Shown here one piece after another: positions 50,281 through 50,369 of a DNA stretch of 50,369 nucleotides. Location of the stretch: contig CADBIU010000003.1 of the NCBI GenBank assembly GCA_902794825.1, forward strand, positions 1 to 50,369, given 5' to 3'. Under the pieces are notes generated by a model. That model had not been told where the DNA came from. It saw nothing but the letters and a program-made list of their open reading frames with translations, and made no database searches. This stretch comes from an uncultured Lachnospiraceae bacterium (GTDB taxonomy: Bacteria > Bacillota > Clostridia > Lachnospirales > Lachnospiraceae). Numbering within the stretch: position 1 is the stretch's first letter; each line of letters begins with the position of its first letter. The position numbers were made by a program, and so were the translations under genes.

Positions 50281-50369
50281 GGAATTTATCTTATATATGT
50301 GCTATAACACACGAAAAGCACTTGATTTACTAGTGGTGATATGAGATTCTTTAGAAGGATAACGAGTAT

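Overview
The window looks like a chromosomal segment of a Gram-positive anaerobe of the Clostridia, most likely a Lachnospiraceae-type Firmicute. The grounds are purine-rich Shine-Dalgarno sites, clear TTGACA/TATAAT-type promoters, U-tailed hairpin terminators, BY-kinase-type chain-length proteins, an EpsG-type polymerase, and a moderate GC content. It opens with the 3' part of pckA (PEP carboxykinase). Most of the rest (about 1.3-36.8 kb, all on the + strand) is one very large cell-surface polysaccharide locus. Region A (1309-10614) starts at a strong promoter and holds a sugar aminotransferase, two LicD-type phosphotransferases, a Gtf3-like glycosyltransferase, a Wzy-like polymerase, a membrane-anchored Ig-like protein and two Wzz/BY-kinase fusions. 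Region B (10802-15364) is a choline module: a three-part fusion of winged helix, nucleotidyltransferase and choline kinase, a stand-alone LicC-like cytidylyltransferase, and a BCCT choline/betaine-type transporter. Region C (15534-23240) has a membrane UDP-sugar 4,6-dehydratase, a second Wzy-like protein, a small PglC-like phosphoglycosyl transferase, a fold-III PLP decarboxylase-like enzyme, an ATP-grasp ligase and a WbuB-like glycosyltransferase. Region D (23361-36821) has a large WbaP/WcaJ-type initiating transferase, an EpsG-like polymerase, several glycosyltransferases, a split HAD-type pair, UDP-GlcNAc 2-epimerase, a third LicD, a TagD-like cytidylyltransferase, an asparagine-synthase-like PP-loop enzyme, a second Ig-like protein and a tandem double-Wzz protein. 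Together these genes are well suited to build a glycan or teichoic-acid-like polymer that carries a 4-amino-6-deoxy sugar and phosphocholine, as in pneumococcal teichoic acid. The Ig-like/Wzz module occurs twice, so the locus may be two assembly lines or a duplicated one. No flippase gene is seen. A terminator at 36861 closes the locus against a convergent neurotransmitter:sodium-symporter-family gene (36939-38369, minus strand). Then follows about 1.4 kb with no convincing gene. It holds four copies of a 126-bp repeat (itself two 63-bp halves) and three copies of an 86-bp repeat containing a hairpin whose two arms differ together between copies. The right end (39.8-50.2 kb) is a divergent pair of transcription units. 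One encodes a 1356-residue secreted FecR/MBG-repeat protein. The other is a translationally coupled three-gene operon: a secreted acidic/proline-rich protein, a TIR-like membrane protein that lacks the expected catalytic Glu, and a TIR-TM-TPR protein that keeps it. This operon is the best candidate in the window for an undescribed system. A good promoter near the right edge drives something outside the window.
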